Of a stretch of 64,000 nucleotides of DNA, positions 18,034 to 26,683 are shown in pieces. Every line of letters begins with the position of its first letter. Positions within the stretch are counted from its first letter, which is position 1. The DNA comes from Vibrio chagasii (GTDB lineage: Bacteria > Pseudomonadota > Gammaproteobacteria > Enterobacterales > Vibrionaceae). The DNA is taken from contig NZ_AP025466.1 in NCBI RefSeq assembly GCF_024347355.1, forward strand, positions 1,240,001-1,304,000, read 5' to 3'. The notes under the pieces were generated by a model. That model was given only the letters and a program-made list of their open reading frames with translations. It was not told the origin of the DNA and made no database searches. The translations under genes and the position numbers were made by a program.

Positions 18034-19536
18034 CTGTCTCTTGATCACAAGTCTGGTTAATCAAGAGACTTGGCGAGTTCATACCCTTCAAGGATGGTTT
18101 GTAACCTAAGCCATCCTTGCCATAACGTCTTTATAGAAGCGCGACCTGTTCGCTTGGTATTCTTCCAACCACCTAACCGAGCAATACCGTTGTAAGCCCA
18201 TGATATATTAGGCGCTTCTTTCGGTAGTTTTTTGCTCTCCAACTTGAGCCACATTAACTTCCACGCTTTGCCTTTTAATATCTGCTCACAACTGCTCTTA
18301 GATAACTCGTCTGATTCATTCATAAACCTCAACTGGAGTAACCGAGTCGCGATAAAAGCCAAAACGACGCTGAGCCTTTCTAAGTTATCCTTACTTTGCA
18401 TTCTCAGTTGCTCAACTTCAGTCCCTTCACTTTTCCAGACTTTATGAAAATCTTCTATCAGCCAGCGCCGCTCATAATAACTGACGATTTTGAGTGCCTC
18501 TTCCTTGCTCGTTATCGGCTCTGAAGTCAGTAAGTGCCATGCGAGCTTATTACCACTCTCTCCTTGTTCTATACATCCCACGTAGTAAAGCGGAATGTTA
18601 TCGAACTCTTTCTTGTTAGCAGGAGACTTGAGTGTCACGGGGGCATATTTGATATCTAAATGAGCCTTGCGAGCTTTACGACCGCCTTTTTGCGGTATTT
18701 CGAGCACTTTCTCTCCGGCTGATAACAGGGTAGAAGCATAGCTATAAAGACGATTATCGTGCTCTTCAATACAGCGGCTTTGCATTGAGCGAACGAGGAA
18801 CCTTTGTTGTTGCTCTCGCTTGTAAGTGAGGTATTCAAATAGGTCGGCTTCTCTATCGCACACAGAAATGACATCCGAAATTTTATCGCCAAGTCGCTCA
18901 GCGACATGGCGAGAGGCTTGTTCCCACTTATAACTTTCTTTCTCTTTGTATGGTCGAGTCGCATGCTGGTGCCTTTGACCTCGCTTTTCTATATCACGAG
19001 TCCAGCGCTGTTGTTCAATTAAACCAATAACAGATTGAGTGTCGGGAGCAAAAAGTAAGGTTGAGTGTACAAACATGGCGCGATGTCGATTGCCTTGATT
19101 AGAGTGCCCGAGTTCATCTCGAATGCTGCGATGGGAGTAACTGAGAGAAGTGGTGTCTTCTAAGGCAAGAAGTGTTTGTTGCTCTAATGCTTCTTGTGCG
19201 GTGACATAAAAACCCGCTTCTGCGATATCTTCTGCTTTGATTTGCTCATTACGGATGAAGCGATAAGCCCCTTCCATTTCAGCAGGGGATATAATGAGTT
19301 TCGAGACGGGTACGCCAGGCTGCTCGGCCAGTGAGGCTGCGAGAGCAACGAGTCTTTGAGTGCGTCTAGGGTCATTAAGGTGGGCTTGACCGAACTGTTT
19401 TTGTGCCCAAAGGGTTGGCTCTATATAGGTCATGATAATCATCCTTGTCATTGCTTAGATGATCAGATCATGATACCTAAAAATAGTTCAAAAAAAATCC
19501 CCAAGCGTGGCTTAGGGATTTGTGTATAAGAGACAG
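18034..19536 (-). mobile_element. IS4 family insertion sequence, IS50 (Tn5) group
   Basis: 1503 bp. The left end begins CTGTCTCTTGATCACAAG and the right end, read inward, CTGTCTCTTATACACAAA. These are nearly the inside and outside (mosaic) ends of Tn5/IS50. It has one transposase gene, intact, and an 11-bp target duplication. Both ends and the reading frame are complete, so it could still move. It is inserted in the loop and inner stem of a transcription terminator. Confidence 0.93.
18057..19433 (-). CDS. IS4 family (IS50-type) transposase
   Basis: 458 residues from the ATG at 19433, chosen for the AAGGA 8 bases upstream; the longest frame is six residues longer. It is homologous to Tn5 Tnp along its length: LNDPRRTQRLVALAASLAEQPG, the first Asp in LALEDTTSLSY, the second in SVCDREADLFEYL, and the YREK signature YYERRWLIEDFHKVWK with the catalytic Glu. 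The DDE triad is complete. It cuts and pastes its own element. The N-terminal DNA-recognition region is present, so it is not an inhibitor-type truncation. Confidence 0.95.
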   Translation of the reverse strand: MTYIEPTLWAQKQFGQAHLNDPRRTQRLVALAASLAEQPGVPVSKLIISPAEMEGAYRFIRNEQIKAEDIAEAGFYVTAQEALEQQTLLALEDTTSLSYSHRSIRDELGHSNQGNRHRAMFVHSTLLFAPDTQSVIGLIEQQRWTRDIEKRGQRHQHATRPYKEKESYKWEQASRHVAERLGDKISDVISVCDREADLFEYLTYKREQQQRFLVRSMQSRCIEEHDNRLYSYASTLLSAGEKVLEIPQKGGRKARKAHLDIKYAPVTLKSPANKKEFDNIPLYYVGCIEQGESGNKLAWHLLTSEPITSKEEALKIVSYYERRWLIEDFHKVWKSEGTEVEQLRMQSKDNLERLSVVLAFIATRLLQLRFMNESDELSKSSCEQILKGKAWKLMWLKLESKKLPKEAPNISWAYNGIARLGGWKNTKRTGRASIKTLWQGWLRLQTILEGYELAKSLD

Positions 19537-19683
19537 CCCAGTTGGGGAGCCATTTTTTTGTTTAAACCAGATATATTCATATTGCCCAATTTAGAAAAAG
19601 CTCTAAGTCGGAAAACTGTTTAAGCCTGGTACGCGTAACCCTATTTCTATCGCGTGAGAACACGTAGAGATTTATCAGGACAC

Positions 19684-19887
19684 TTATAGGTTCATTAGGT
19701 TTTCAATAGACTCTTCAAGAGAGTGTGACATGTACGAATGGATGGTGTGTCCGTCCGTTGCGTCTATCTCAATTTTAGTAATCCCATGATCCGCTTTTTC
19801 TTCAAGAAAGCCGAGTGATTGCTCGACTGATTGACTGGTGAGAACCTGTTGGTTTGATAAAACAATACGACACGTGTGAAGAACCAT
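19684..19887 (-). CDS. Small protein of unknown function
   Basis: 67 residues from the ATG at 19887, which has the purine-rich ribosome site AAAAGGAAAAGG; a longer frame from 19923 lacks one. It shows a strand (HTCRIVLSNQQVL), a helix (QSVEQSLGFLEEKADHG), a strand (ITKIEIDATDG) and a C-terminal helix. No signal peptide or membrane segment. I do not recognise the family. The good ribosome site and balanced composition support a real gene. Confidence 0.55.
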   Translation of the reverse strand: MVLHTCRIVLSNQQVLTSQSVEQSLGFLEEKADHGITKIEIDATDGHTIHSYMSHSLEESIENLMNL

Positions 19888-20125
19888 AGCCTTTTCCTTT
19901 TTATATTCGATAGGTCTCTGCATCTTTGGCGTGCTAAGTACCTATCGTTTGACGTTGTGAGAAGATTGACTTCTCTTGATTAAATTTAGTCGAATTGGAT
20001 AAAAATAAAACCCTTTTTTGTGATTTATCTAACCTTCAGTTCCGAAAGTGGCTAGCGACAGTGGTTATTCACGGTAAACTTTTTGTTATCGGAGCCAAAA
20101 TTATGGCCAAAGGGAAGAATAGAGT

Positions 20126-21502
20126 ATGTCGAAAAAAATCCATCACAACAGTACGTTAACTAATGAGCAGTGCCACTTAGCTCGCTATGCGCGAGACGCG
20201 CGTTTTGATGGTATGTTCTTCACTGCGGTAAAAACGACGGGGATTTTCTGTCGCCCTATCTGCCCTGCAACACCACCGAAAGAAGAGAATGTCGAATATT
20301 TCTCTCATCAGGCTCAGGCATTAAAAGCAGGCTACCGACCTTGCTTACGCTGTCGACCAGACAGTGCGCCTTTCTCACCAGCATGGAAAGGGGTTGAAAC
20401 CACTTTTCTTAGAGCGATGCAGCTGATCGATAACGGCGCATTGAGTTCAGGCTCAATCACCGATCTTGCAGCACGTTTAGGGATATCCGATCGGTATTTG
20501 CGAACCCTATTCGATACTTACATTGGCGTGTCGCCCAAGCAATATAGCCTGTACAGCCAGTTGATGTTTGCCAAGCAGTTACTGCATACCAGCAGTATGA
20601 GCATCACAGATGTCGGCTTTGCGAGTGGGTTTAATAGTACGCGTCGTTTCAATGATGCCTTTCAAAAGGAGCTGAAGCTTTCACCCAGTCAGATTCGACG
20701 AGCCAAACCTGATGACAGTCTGAGTAATCACGTCCAACTGACTTTTCATGGTCCATTAGATTGGAGTCATTTGCTGGACTTTTATCGACGAAGAATGATT
20801 GAGGGAATAGAAGAGGTCGGCGAGGACTATTACCAACGTACGGTGAAGGTGAATGGCTCGAAGGGCTGGTTCAAGGCGACCTTAGTCAAAGATAATAGCT
20901 TGGATATTGAGTTTGAGTTGGATGATATCAATCAGCTGCGAAGTTTTATTGCCCATATTCGACGTATGTTCGACCTTGATGTCGACATCGCTAAAGTTGA
21001 AGCCTTTTTTGCGACGATAGATCCTAACTTAGTCGCCAGAAGTGGCATTCGTATCCCAGGGGTGTGGAGTGCTTGGGAGGCCGGAGTTAGGGCGATCCTC
21101 GGTCAGCAAGTTTCGGTCACTGCGGCGATTGGTCAGCTGAACCTGTTGGTTAGAGAGCTTTCTGGTGCAGACGAGGAAACTTACTTTCCGACTCCAAAGC
21201 AAATAGCTGAGGCGGATGTAACTTTCTTAAGAATGCCGGGAAGCCGAAAGGAAACCCTAAAACGTTTTGCCGAATACATGGTCGACAACCAAGCCGAGCA
21301 CCCTACCAAATGGATTGACCTAAAAGGCATTGGCCCTTGGACCATACAATACGCATTACTTCGTGGCTTGAGTGAGCCGAATCATTTGCTAGTGGGTGAT
21401 TTAGTGGTGAAGAAGTTTATCGAGCACCGACCGGCTATCAATATAGAGAGTGTTTCACCGTGGGGCAGTTACGCTACGTTCCACTGTTGGAATCAGTCTT
21501 AA
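20126..21502 (+). CDS. Ada-AlkA fusion: methyl-sensing activator and 3-methyladenine glycosylase
   Basis: 458 residues. Domain 1 (about 15-85) is the Ada zinc domain, with Cys42, Cys46, Cys73 and Cys76 in FCRPIC...CLRC, the methylphosphotriester acceptor. Domain 2 (about 90-190) is an AraC helix-turn-helix (ITDLAARLGISDRYLRTLF; ITDVGFASGFNSTRRFNDAFQKE). Domain 3 (about 200-310) is AlkA N-terminal-like. Domain 4 (about 315-450) is a HhH-GPD glycosylase with ILGQQVSV, the hairpin LKGIGPWTIQYAL and an Asp in GDLVVKKF. It can sense methylation and excise alkylated bases. The Ogt domain of classical Ada is a separate gene 48 bp downstream, so the pair rebuilds Ada plus AlkA. Confidence 0.93.
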   Translation: MSKKIHHNSTLTNEQCHLARYARDARFDGMFFTAVKTTGIFCRPICPATPPKEENVEYFSHQAQALKAGYRPCLRCRPDSAPFSPAWKGVETTFLRAMQLIDNGALSSGSITDLAARLGISDRYLRTLFDTYIGVSPKQYSLYSQLMFAKQLLHTSSMSITDVGFASGFNSTRRFNDAFQKELKLSPSQIRRAKPDDSLSNHVQLTFHGPLDWSHLLDFYRRRMIEGIEEVGEDYYQRTVKVNGSKGWFKATLVKDNSLDIEFELDDINQLRSFIAHIRRMFDLDVDIAKVEAFFATIDPNLVARSGIRIPGVWSAWEAGVRAILGQQVSVTAAIGQLNLLVRELSGADEETYFPTPKQIAEADVTFLRMPGSRKETLKRFAEYMVDNQAEHPTKWIDLKGIGPWTIQYALLRGLSEPNHLLVGDLVVKKFIEHRPAINIESVSPWGSYATFHCWNQS

Positions 21503-21550
21503 TAGAAAGAGTAACTTGCGAACGTCCGCAATACAAAGTTAGGAGCAATC

Positions 21551-22033
21551 ATGGCGAACCGTTTTACATATTATGACAGCCCGTTAGGCACTGTGACTCT
21601 GCAGGCGAATGAGCAAGGCTTACTCGGAGTTTGGTTTGAAACACACACAACGAAACCGGAAGACTTAGGTACACAAGAAGATAGCTTTCCGATTTTCCAA
21701 TCGGTTAAAGACCAGCTCGATCGTTATTTTGCAGGAGAAGCTGTTCAGTTTGATGTACCGATCGCTGCCAAAGGCACTCCGTTTCAGCAATCGGTTTGGC
21801 ACGCACTGACTACTATTCCTTACGGAGAAACGTGGAGCTATGCTCAGTTAGCCGACGCGATCGGTAATCCCAAAGCGGTGCGAGCTGTGGGGTTAGCCAA
21901 TGGCAAGAACCCGGTATCAGTGATTATTCCGTGTCATCGAGTTATTGGTAAAAATGGCAAGTTGACGGGTTACGCGGGTGGAGTAGAGCGTAAACAGCGC
22001 TTGTTGGCGATTGAGGGAATTGGCCAAGAATAG
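21551..22033 (+). CDS. ogt: Methylated-DNA-[protein]-cysteine S-methyltransferase
   Basis: 160 residues. The C-terminal domain has the active site IPCHRVIG with acceptor Cys128, preceded by the recognition helix TWSYAQLADAIGNPKAVRAVG and the 'arginine finger' in KAVRAVGLANGKNP. It removes methyl groups from O6-methylguanine in a suicide reaction. It lies 48 bp after the Ada-AlkA gene with its own AGGAG site, very likely in one operon induced by DNA alkylation. Confidence 0.95.
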   Translation: MANRFTYYDSPLGTVTLQANEQGLLGVWFETHTTKPEDLGTQEDSFPIFQSVKDQLDRYFAGEAVQFDVPIAAKGTPFQQSVWHALTTIPYGETWSYAQLADAIGNPKAVRAVGLANGKNPVSVIIPCHRVIGKNGKLTGYAGGVERKQRLLAIEGIGQE

Positions 22034-22193
22034 ATCGCTTGGTTATTGGTTATTGGGTTAAGTGATGCCTCGCAATGTTGAACTTAGCCTAGGGACCTTA
22101 AAAGTGTGACTTTGCAATAAAATCGTCACTTTCTGGAAAATACATATTTGGTTGCATATTCTTTAATCATGTTCTCTAGGCAAGGATGCCCAA

Positions 22194-22568
22194 ATGAATA
22201 GTCAAATCCCTTTCTTACTCAGTTGCAGTAGTACGCTGTTACTGACAGGTTGTTTAAGCGATACCAGTCACCCTTTTGAAGTTCCACAGTTAGTTCTATT
22301 TAAAGGTATGTATGAAAGTACTGATAACGACAGCTATTTGCTTTTTGAGTCGGGGCAAGTTACTTATCAGGTAACGGATAACACAGTGACGCGTAGCTAC
22401 AGCGTTGAAGACGATTTGATAACCATTGAGCTGAATTCAGGAAGCAGCCGAACGGATTCTAATTTGGTGATGAGAATTCAACGTCAAGGAGAGGTGTTCA
22501 CTTGCAACCAATGCCCGGCGATGCAATTGAGCAACGTCTGGACACGAGTCGAAACCCCGCAGCAATAA
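22194..22568 (+). CDS. Predicted lipoprotein of unknown function
   Basis: 124 residues. The N-terminal segment ends in LLTGC, a lipobox with Cys20 as the lipidated residue; the mature part is hydrophilic and beta-rich. Cys residues in FTCNQCPAMQ could bind metal or form a disulfide. Serine after the lipid cysteine is not excluded from outer-membrane sorting. I do not recognise a family. Convergent with nhaD, whose stop lies 11 bp away. Confidence 0.7.
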   Translation: MNSQIPFLLSCSSTLLLTGCLSDTSHPFEVPQLVLFKGMYESTDNDSYLLFESGQVTYQVTDNTVTRSYSVEDDLITIELNSGSSRTDSNLVMRIQRQGEVFTCNQCPAMQLSNVWTRVETPQQ

Positions 22569-22579
22569 GGCTCATCTAA

Positions 22580-24019
22580 CTAGAATAACCCACCATTAAG
22601 CCATAAGTGAGCCGCGATGCTGACGGCGTAGCCAACCATGATGACTGGCATCCACTTTAGGTGTCCAAAGAAGGTGTATTTACCATGCGCCGCGCCCATT
22701 AAGGCCACACCAGCAGCACTACCAATCGATAACAAGCTCCCCCCAACTCCAGCGGTTAAGGTAATCAGTAACCAGTTCCCCATCGACATTTGTGGCTCCA
22801 TCGATAGCACAGCAAACATCACTGGAATGTTATCGACAATCGCAGATAAGATGCCCACCATAATGTTGGCAAAAATTGGGTCCCACTGGCTGTACATCAA
22901 AATCGAAGCCAGCTCTAAATATCCGAGCAAGCTCAAACCGCCCACACACATTACCACACCGTAGAAGAACAATAATGTATCCCACTCTGCGTGAGACACT
23001 CTTCGAAATACATCAAACGGCACCACAGACCCGAGTCGTTTTAATGCACCTTCGTCATTATTGGCAATGGCCACTGCTTTTTTCTTCGCCAGCGAATTGG
23101 GCAGAGTTTTACGTAAGAAGTATCCGAAGAACTGTAGGTAAGCGAGCCCCATCATCATCCCCATCACTGGAGGGAAGTGCAGTACAGCGTGGAAAGCAAC
23201 TGCGGTCGCGATAGTCATGATAAATAAGAACACGATTCGTCTTGCGCCACGCTTGAGTTCAACGTGTTGATGTACCGTGTCGGGCTGGGTGGTGGGTACA
23301 AAGTAAGACATGATTACCGCAGGGACTACATAGTTCATTACGGAAGGGATAAATAACGGGAGGAATTCGCTGAAGCTAACATAGCCAGCCTGCCACACCA
23401 TTAGGGTTGTGATGTCACCAAATGGACTGAATGCGCCGCCAGCGTTGGCGGCAATAACGATATTTACACAAGCAAGGTTAACGAACTTAGGATTCGAACC
23501 CGCTACTTTAAGCACCACGGCGCACATCAGCAGAGCGGTGGTGAGGTTGTCGGCAATCGGAGAAATAAAAAACGCTAGAATGCCGGTCAACCAAAACAGC
23601 GAACGAAAATTAAAGCCTTTACCGACCATCCAGGCTTGCAGCGCATCAAACAGTCTTCGTTCTTCCATAGCGCTGATGTAGGTCATGGCGACGAGTAGGA
23701 AGAGTAGCAGCTCGGCATATTCCAATAAGTTGTGTTCGAGTGCTTGTTTCGCGACCTCAGTCAGATTGTGTTCTTGGTATGTGAAACCGATGATGATCCA
23801 AATCAGACCAGCAGCTAGCAGAACGGGTTTAGATTTTCGGAGTTTTAGATACTCTTCCATCATCACCACGATGTAGGCGACAACGAAAATGGTCAGTGAT
23901 AAGTAGCCAGCAAATGAGCTAGTGAGCTTGAGTGGTTCTCCCAACTGAGAAGTGGCGGCACTTGCTACCGTAGAAAAAAACAGCAAAGAGAGGACAACAG
24001 AAAGCTGGATACCTAGCAT
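22580..24019 (-). CDS. nhaD: Na+/H+ antiporter NhaD
   Basis: 479 residues, about a dozen membrane spans, opening with a cleavable-looking hydrophobic segment. Features of the NhaD family: MEEYLKLRKSKPVLLAAGLIW, FLISPIADNLTTALLMC-like FFISPIADNLTTAL, NIVIAANAGGAFSPFGDITTLMVW, and ILSAIVDNIPVMFAVL. The two Asp-Asn motifs and SPFGD form the ion pathway. It expels Na+ (or Li+) in exchange for protons, as expected in a marine organism. Single-gene unit. Confidence 0.95.
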   Translation of the reverse strand: MLGIQLSVVLSLLFFSTVASAATSQLGEPLKLTSSFAGYLSLTIFVVAYIVVMMEEYLKLRKSKPVLLAAGLIWIIIGFTYQEHNLTEVAKQALEHNLLEYAELLLFLLVAMTYISAMEERRLFDALQAWMVGKGFNFRSLFWLTGILAFFISPIADNLTTALLMCAVVLKVAGSNPKFVNLACVNIVIAANAGGAFSPFGDITTLMVWQAGYVSFSEFLPLFIPSVMNYVVPAVIMSYFVPTTQPDTVHQHVELKRGARRIVFLFIMTIATAVAFHAVLHFPPVMGMMMGLAYLQFFGYFLRKTLPNSLAKKKAVAIANNDEGALKRLGSVVPFDVFRRVSHAEWDTLLFFYGVVMCVGGLSLLGYLELASILMYSQWDPIFANIMVGILSAIVDNIPVMFAVLSMEPQMSMGNWLLITLTAGVGGSLLSIGSAAGVALMGAAHGKYTFFGHLKWMPVIMVGYAVSIAAHLWLNGGLF

Positions 24020-24182
24020 GGATTACGCTCCAAAGTTAATAAGTTATTAACACGCGTAAAAGCGTAGACCTAAATAACCACATGGAGTGTGATAGATATC
24101 TTAATAATTCAACCGATTACAGGGGATGCAAGAGACTGTGATGCAAACGAAATATGGTCTTACATGTGGAAGCGGATAAAGA

Positions 24183-24205
24183 AAAAGCCCTACCGGATTT
24201 AGGGC
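24183..24205 (-). terminator. Rho-independent terminator of the small minus-strand gene
   Basis: GCCCTA/TAGGGC stem (24187-24205) followed on the minus strand by TTTTTC. Confidence 0.65.
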
Positions 24206-24233
24206 CGATAGAGCTTATTCTGTGTCGCCAATA

Positions 24234-24416
24234 TTATGCAGCATTGCGATCAAACGTCATTGTTTGTTCTGCAGCACATATCTCAACAGGCCAGCCATAG
24301 GATTGATACTCCATCGCAAGTTGGTCCGCAACTGCGCGAGATACCGTGGCTGTGATCCACGTGCCTTTGCCCATTACCTGATATTTGAGTGTTCTCATTT
24401 CCATCTTTATCACCAT
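24234..24416 (-). CDS. Small protein of unknown function
   Basis: At most 60 residues. The AGAAGGA ribosome site better suits one of the later ATGs (24404 or 24398) than the first. The core (RTLKYQVMGKGTWITATVSRAVADQLAMEYQSYGWPVEICAA) looks like a compact beta-alpha-beta fold. A terminator hairpin follows the stop, which supports a real transcription unit. The function is not recognised. A VarA-like box lies about 205 bp upstream. Confidence 0.55.
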   Translation of the reverse strand: MVIKMEMRTLKYQVMGKGTWITATVSRAVADQLAMEYQSYGWPVEICAAEQTMTFDRNAA

Positions 24417-24620
24417 TTTCCTTCTATATTGGCTGCGCGAAGTCTATAGCACCTCTTAAGTCTGGAATTTCGAATTAAGCTCAAATCCTTTATAAAGTGG
24501 CTCATCGATTGAGGGCGGATTGAAACCTAATCAACCACAATGAAGCAGTTAACTTTTCCAAGGAAGGTTGCATGTTAAGTGCTTGATTTTGTTTTACTTT
24601 AAATCTATCAGGAAAAGTAA

Positions 24621-24638
24621 TGTAGGAGATCTCTTACG
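24621..24638 (+). promoter_or_regulatory. VarA/UvrY (GacA)-like box
   Basis: TGTAGGAGATCTCTTACG matches the GacA-family consensus TGTAAG-N6-CTTACA at 10 of 12 fixed positions and shares its AGATCT centre with the box before csrB at 26580. It lies between a divergent small gene and the yjiH-like gene (236 bp before its ATG). Nothing else was recognised in the 24417-24873 gap; an open frame at 24568-24852 lacks coding character. Confidence 0.5.
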
Positions 24639-24873
24639 TAAATATCAGAAATTGGATTGGGCAGGTGGTTATCGGTTTAGCGCTGATTTTTGTATCGTAT
24701 CTGTGTATTTTCGGTTGCGTTGTTGCAGCAAATTCTATTTAGTTTTGTATGTTGCTGATGAACTTACATTCAAAGTCATACGCTATTTGATTTTGGTCAG
24801 TAACCTGTTGCTCATTAGTTTGCACTATCTATGCGTGTTCTGTTCCACATAAACCAGATGTATAGAGGTCCTT

Positions 24874-25611
24874 ATGACTAATCCAGCGAAAACCGATCGT
24901 AAAGTCACGATCGGTAGTTACATCGCACTCGCCTTCGCGGTTGTGTTTTTTTCCGGCTTAATGCAGTCCAATGAATGGTATGGCGTATTCGATTTTACGA
25001 CGCTTAACGGTTCATTCGGTAAAGTGGCTTACGATGTGAGTGAATCCGCCGATGGTATCCAAGCGGCAACCACCTCTTTGCGTGGTAAAGGCGGTAGTGG
25101 TGCTCGTGACGGTTTCATTTTTGCTTTGACACTTATTCCGACCGTGATGTTTGCTTTGGGTATGATCAACGTACTTGAGCACTACGGTGCGCTAGATGCG
25201 GCTCGTAAACTGCTTACTCCACTACTTCGTCCTCTTATGGGTATTCCTGGTAACTCAGGCTTGGCACTGATCGCTTCTTTACAAAGTACCGATGCAGGTG
25301 CCGCGATGACACGTCAGCTTAAAGATGAAGGGCATCTAACCAAGCGCGAAACTGATGTCTTTACCATGTTCCAATTCACAGCAGGTGCGGCGATCGTTAA
25401 CTTCTTCTCGTCTGGCGCTGTGCTATTTACTCTAACCGCAATGGACGGTTCTCTCGCGGTAACATCATCTATTGGTCTTGCTGTGGCGGTGATGTTCATC
25501 TTTAAGTTTGTCGGTGCCAACCTGTTCCGTATCTACCTCAATATTACTGAAGGCAAAGAAGACAAACCAAAATCAGACAAAGAACAAAAACTGGAAGAGG
25601 AAGTAGCATAA
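24874..25611 (+). CDS. YjiH-like nucleoside-recognition (gate) membrane protein
   Basis: 245 residues with about six membrane segments and a lysine/glutamate-rich C-terminal tail. It contains the gate-domain pattern around IPTVMFALGMINVLEHYGALDAARKLLTPLLRPLMGIPGNSG, followed by SLQSTDAGAAMTRQL, as in E. coli YjiH. The family forms pairs (YjiH/YjiG) like the spore maturation proteins SpmA/SpmB; the transported substrate is not established. Its stop overlaps the start of the YjiG-like gene by one base (TAATG), which marks an operon. Confidence 0.85.
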   Translation: MTNPAKTDRKVTIGSYIALAFAVVFFSGLMQSNEWYGVFDFTTLNGSFGKVAYDVSESADGIQAATTSLRGKGGSGARDGFIFALTLIPTVMFALGMINVLEHYGALDAARKLLTPLLRPLMGIPGNSGLALIASLQSTDAGAAMTRQLKDEGHLTKRETDVFTMFQFTAGAAIVNFFSSGAVLFTLTAMDGSLAVTSSIGLAVAVMFIFKFVGANLFRIYLNITEGKEDKPKSDKEQKLEEEVA

Positions 25612-26078
25612 TGAGCGAAGTGAAAGCAAAGAAACCAATGGTGACTGATATTTTCGTTGAAGGTGCTAAGAAAGGCTAGGTTATTGCGACCACCTCGACA
25701 GTGCCAAACGTTCTGATGGCGTTTGTAATCATCAAAGCATTGCAGATTACGGGTGCGTTGGATCTGATGGGCAGTGTGTTTGCTCCAATCATGGCGGTGT
25801 TTGGTTTGCCGGGTGAAGCCGCTGCAGTATTGATCGGTGCGTGGATGTCGATGGGCGGTGCAGTGGGTGTGGTCATCACGCTGTTTGACCAAGGTATCTT
25901 GAATGGCAATCATATTGCGATCTTAGCGCCAGCTATTTACTTGATGGGCTCACAGGTTCAGTACATGGGCCGTATCATGGGACCAATTGGTACTGAAGGC
26001 CGTTACATTCCAGTGATGATCGCTATTTCAGTGTTGAATGCGTTTGGTGCGATGTTCCTAATGAACATTATTCTGTAG
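25611..26078 (+). pseudogene. YjiG-like membrane protein interrupted by an amber codon
   Basis: From the ATG at 25611 the frame reads 22 codons (MSEVKAKKPMVTDIFVEGAK, Lys, Gly) and then TAG at 25677-25679. It continues without another stop to 26078: VIATTSTVPNVLMAFVIIKAL, then GLPGEAAAVLIGAWMSMGGAVGV and a C-terminal membrane part. E. coli YjiG has GARRGFTIATTN at the same place, so the TAG replaces an aromatic codon (TGG to TAG is the simplest change). Either the gene is newly inactivated, or translation restarts at the in-frame GTG 25701, or this is a sequencing error. Confidence 0.85.
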
Positions 26079-26107
26079 CCTAGCTTTTGAAGTTTCTTGG
26101 GCGTTAG

Positions 26108-26419
26108 AAAAAGGAAACCCCGTTTGGCTTTCACCAAACGGGGTATATTCTTTTTGTAGCCATCCTGCTACTGCGCGTTACTTATCTTTCAATAGGTAAC
26201 TGGTGCTCCTTGCATCGTTCCTTGACGTGGCTAAATCCTTTAACCTATCCAATCCATCGCCTTCCTAGCGGTGTCCTTGCAAACTCATCATCCTGACAAG
26301 TGACTCTATCCTAGAGCAATAACTTCCTTGCTGATAACTCATCCTAAGTCATCAAATCTTCTTCCTGAAGATACCTAACCCATTAGGCTTTTTCCTGTTC
26401 CTGCCAACTCCCTGTCGAC
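26108..26419 (-). ncRNA. csrB: CsrB-class regulatory RNA sequestering CsrA
   Basis: About 312 nt. The predicted 5' end GTCGACAGGGAGTTGGCAGG (26419 downward) equals the first 13 bases of E. coli CsrB. The RNA carries about 16 GGA motifs, mostly AGGA in short hairpin contexts (for example TCTTCAGGAAGA and CTCTAGGATAGAG), the binding sites of CsrA. It ends in a 10-bp terminator stem and a T-rich tail. It has no open reading frame. A good promoter and a VarA-type box lie upstream. CsrB RNAs titrate CsrA under control of the VarS/VarA system. Confidence 0.93.
26118..26143. terminator. Bidirectional terminator between yjiG-like gene and csrB
   Basis: CCCCGTTTGG (26118-26127), 6-base loop, CCAAACGGGG (26134-26143). 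On the minus strand it is followed by TTTCCTTTTTC (end of csrB), on the plus strand by TATATTCTTTTT. Confidence 0.9.
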
Positions 26420-26425
26420 ACATAT

Positions 26426-26454
26426 ATTAAACACTCTGGAGGCTTCTCCGACAA
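26426..26454 (-). promoter_or_regulatory. Promoter of csrB
   Basis: Minus-strand -35 TTGTCG (26449-26454), 17-base spacer, -10 TTTAAT (26426-26431), start predicted at 26419. Confidence 0.75.
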
Positions 26455-26579
26455 TCTACTTCAAGCAAATAATCTGAAGGCAAAGCTAAGAAAAACTGTG
26501 CGGACTCATACAAAACAAGGGCTTGGGTTTGTAATCTAGGACTTTTCTGCGAAGCTTGATTGTAATCTCTTACGTTTGT

Positions 26580-26597
26580 TGTGAGAGATCTCTTACA
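26580..26597 (-). promoter_or_regulatory. VarA/UvrY (GacA) box of csrB
   Basis: TGTGAGAGATCTCTTACA differs from the perfect palindrome by one base. It is centred about 170 bp upstream of the csrB start, the distance typical of UvrY sites at csrB. A degenerate copy, TGTAATCTCTTACG, lies at 26561-26574. Confidence 0.8.
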
Positions 26598-26683
26598 CGA
26601 GTACGGGCGTGAATGCTCTTTGTTTGCTGAATACAGATACGTTGAGGTAGTCCGCCGAATAAACTAACCAGTAGGAAATGATA

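Noticed and set aside
24568..24852. 94-codon frame before the YjiH-like gene
   Set aside because: Hydrophobic and Cys-rich by chance, no ribosome site, and overlaps the VarA-like box region.
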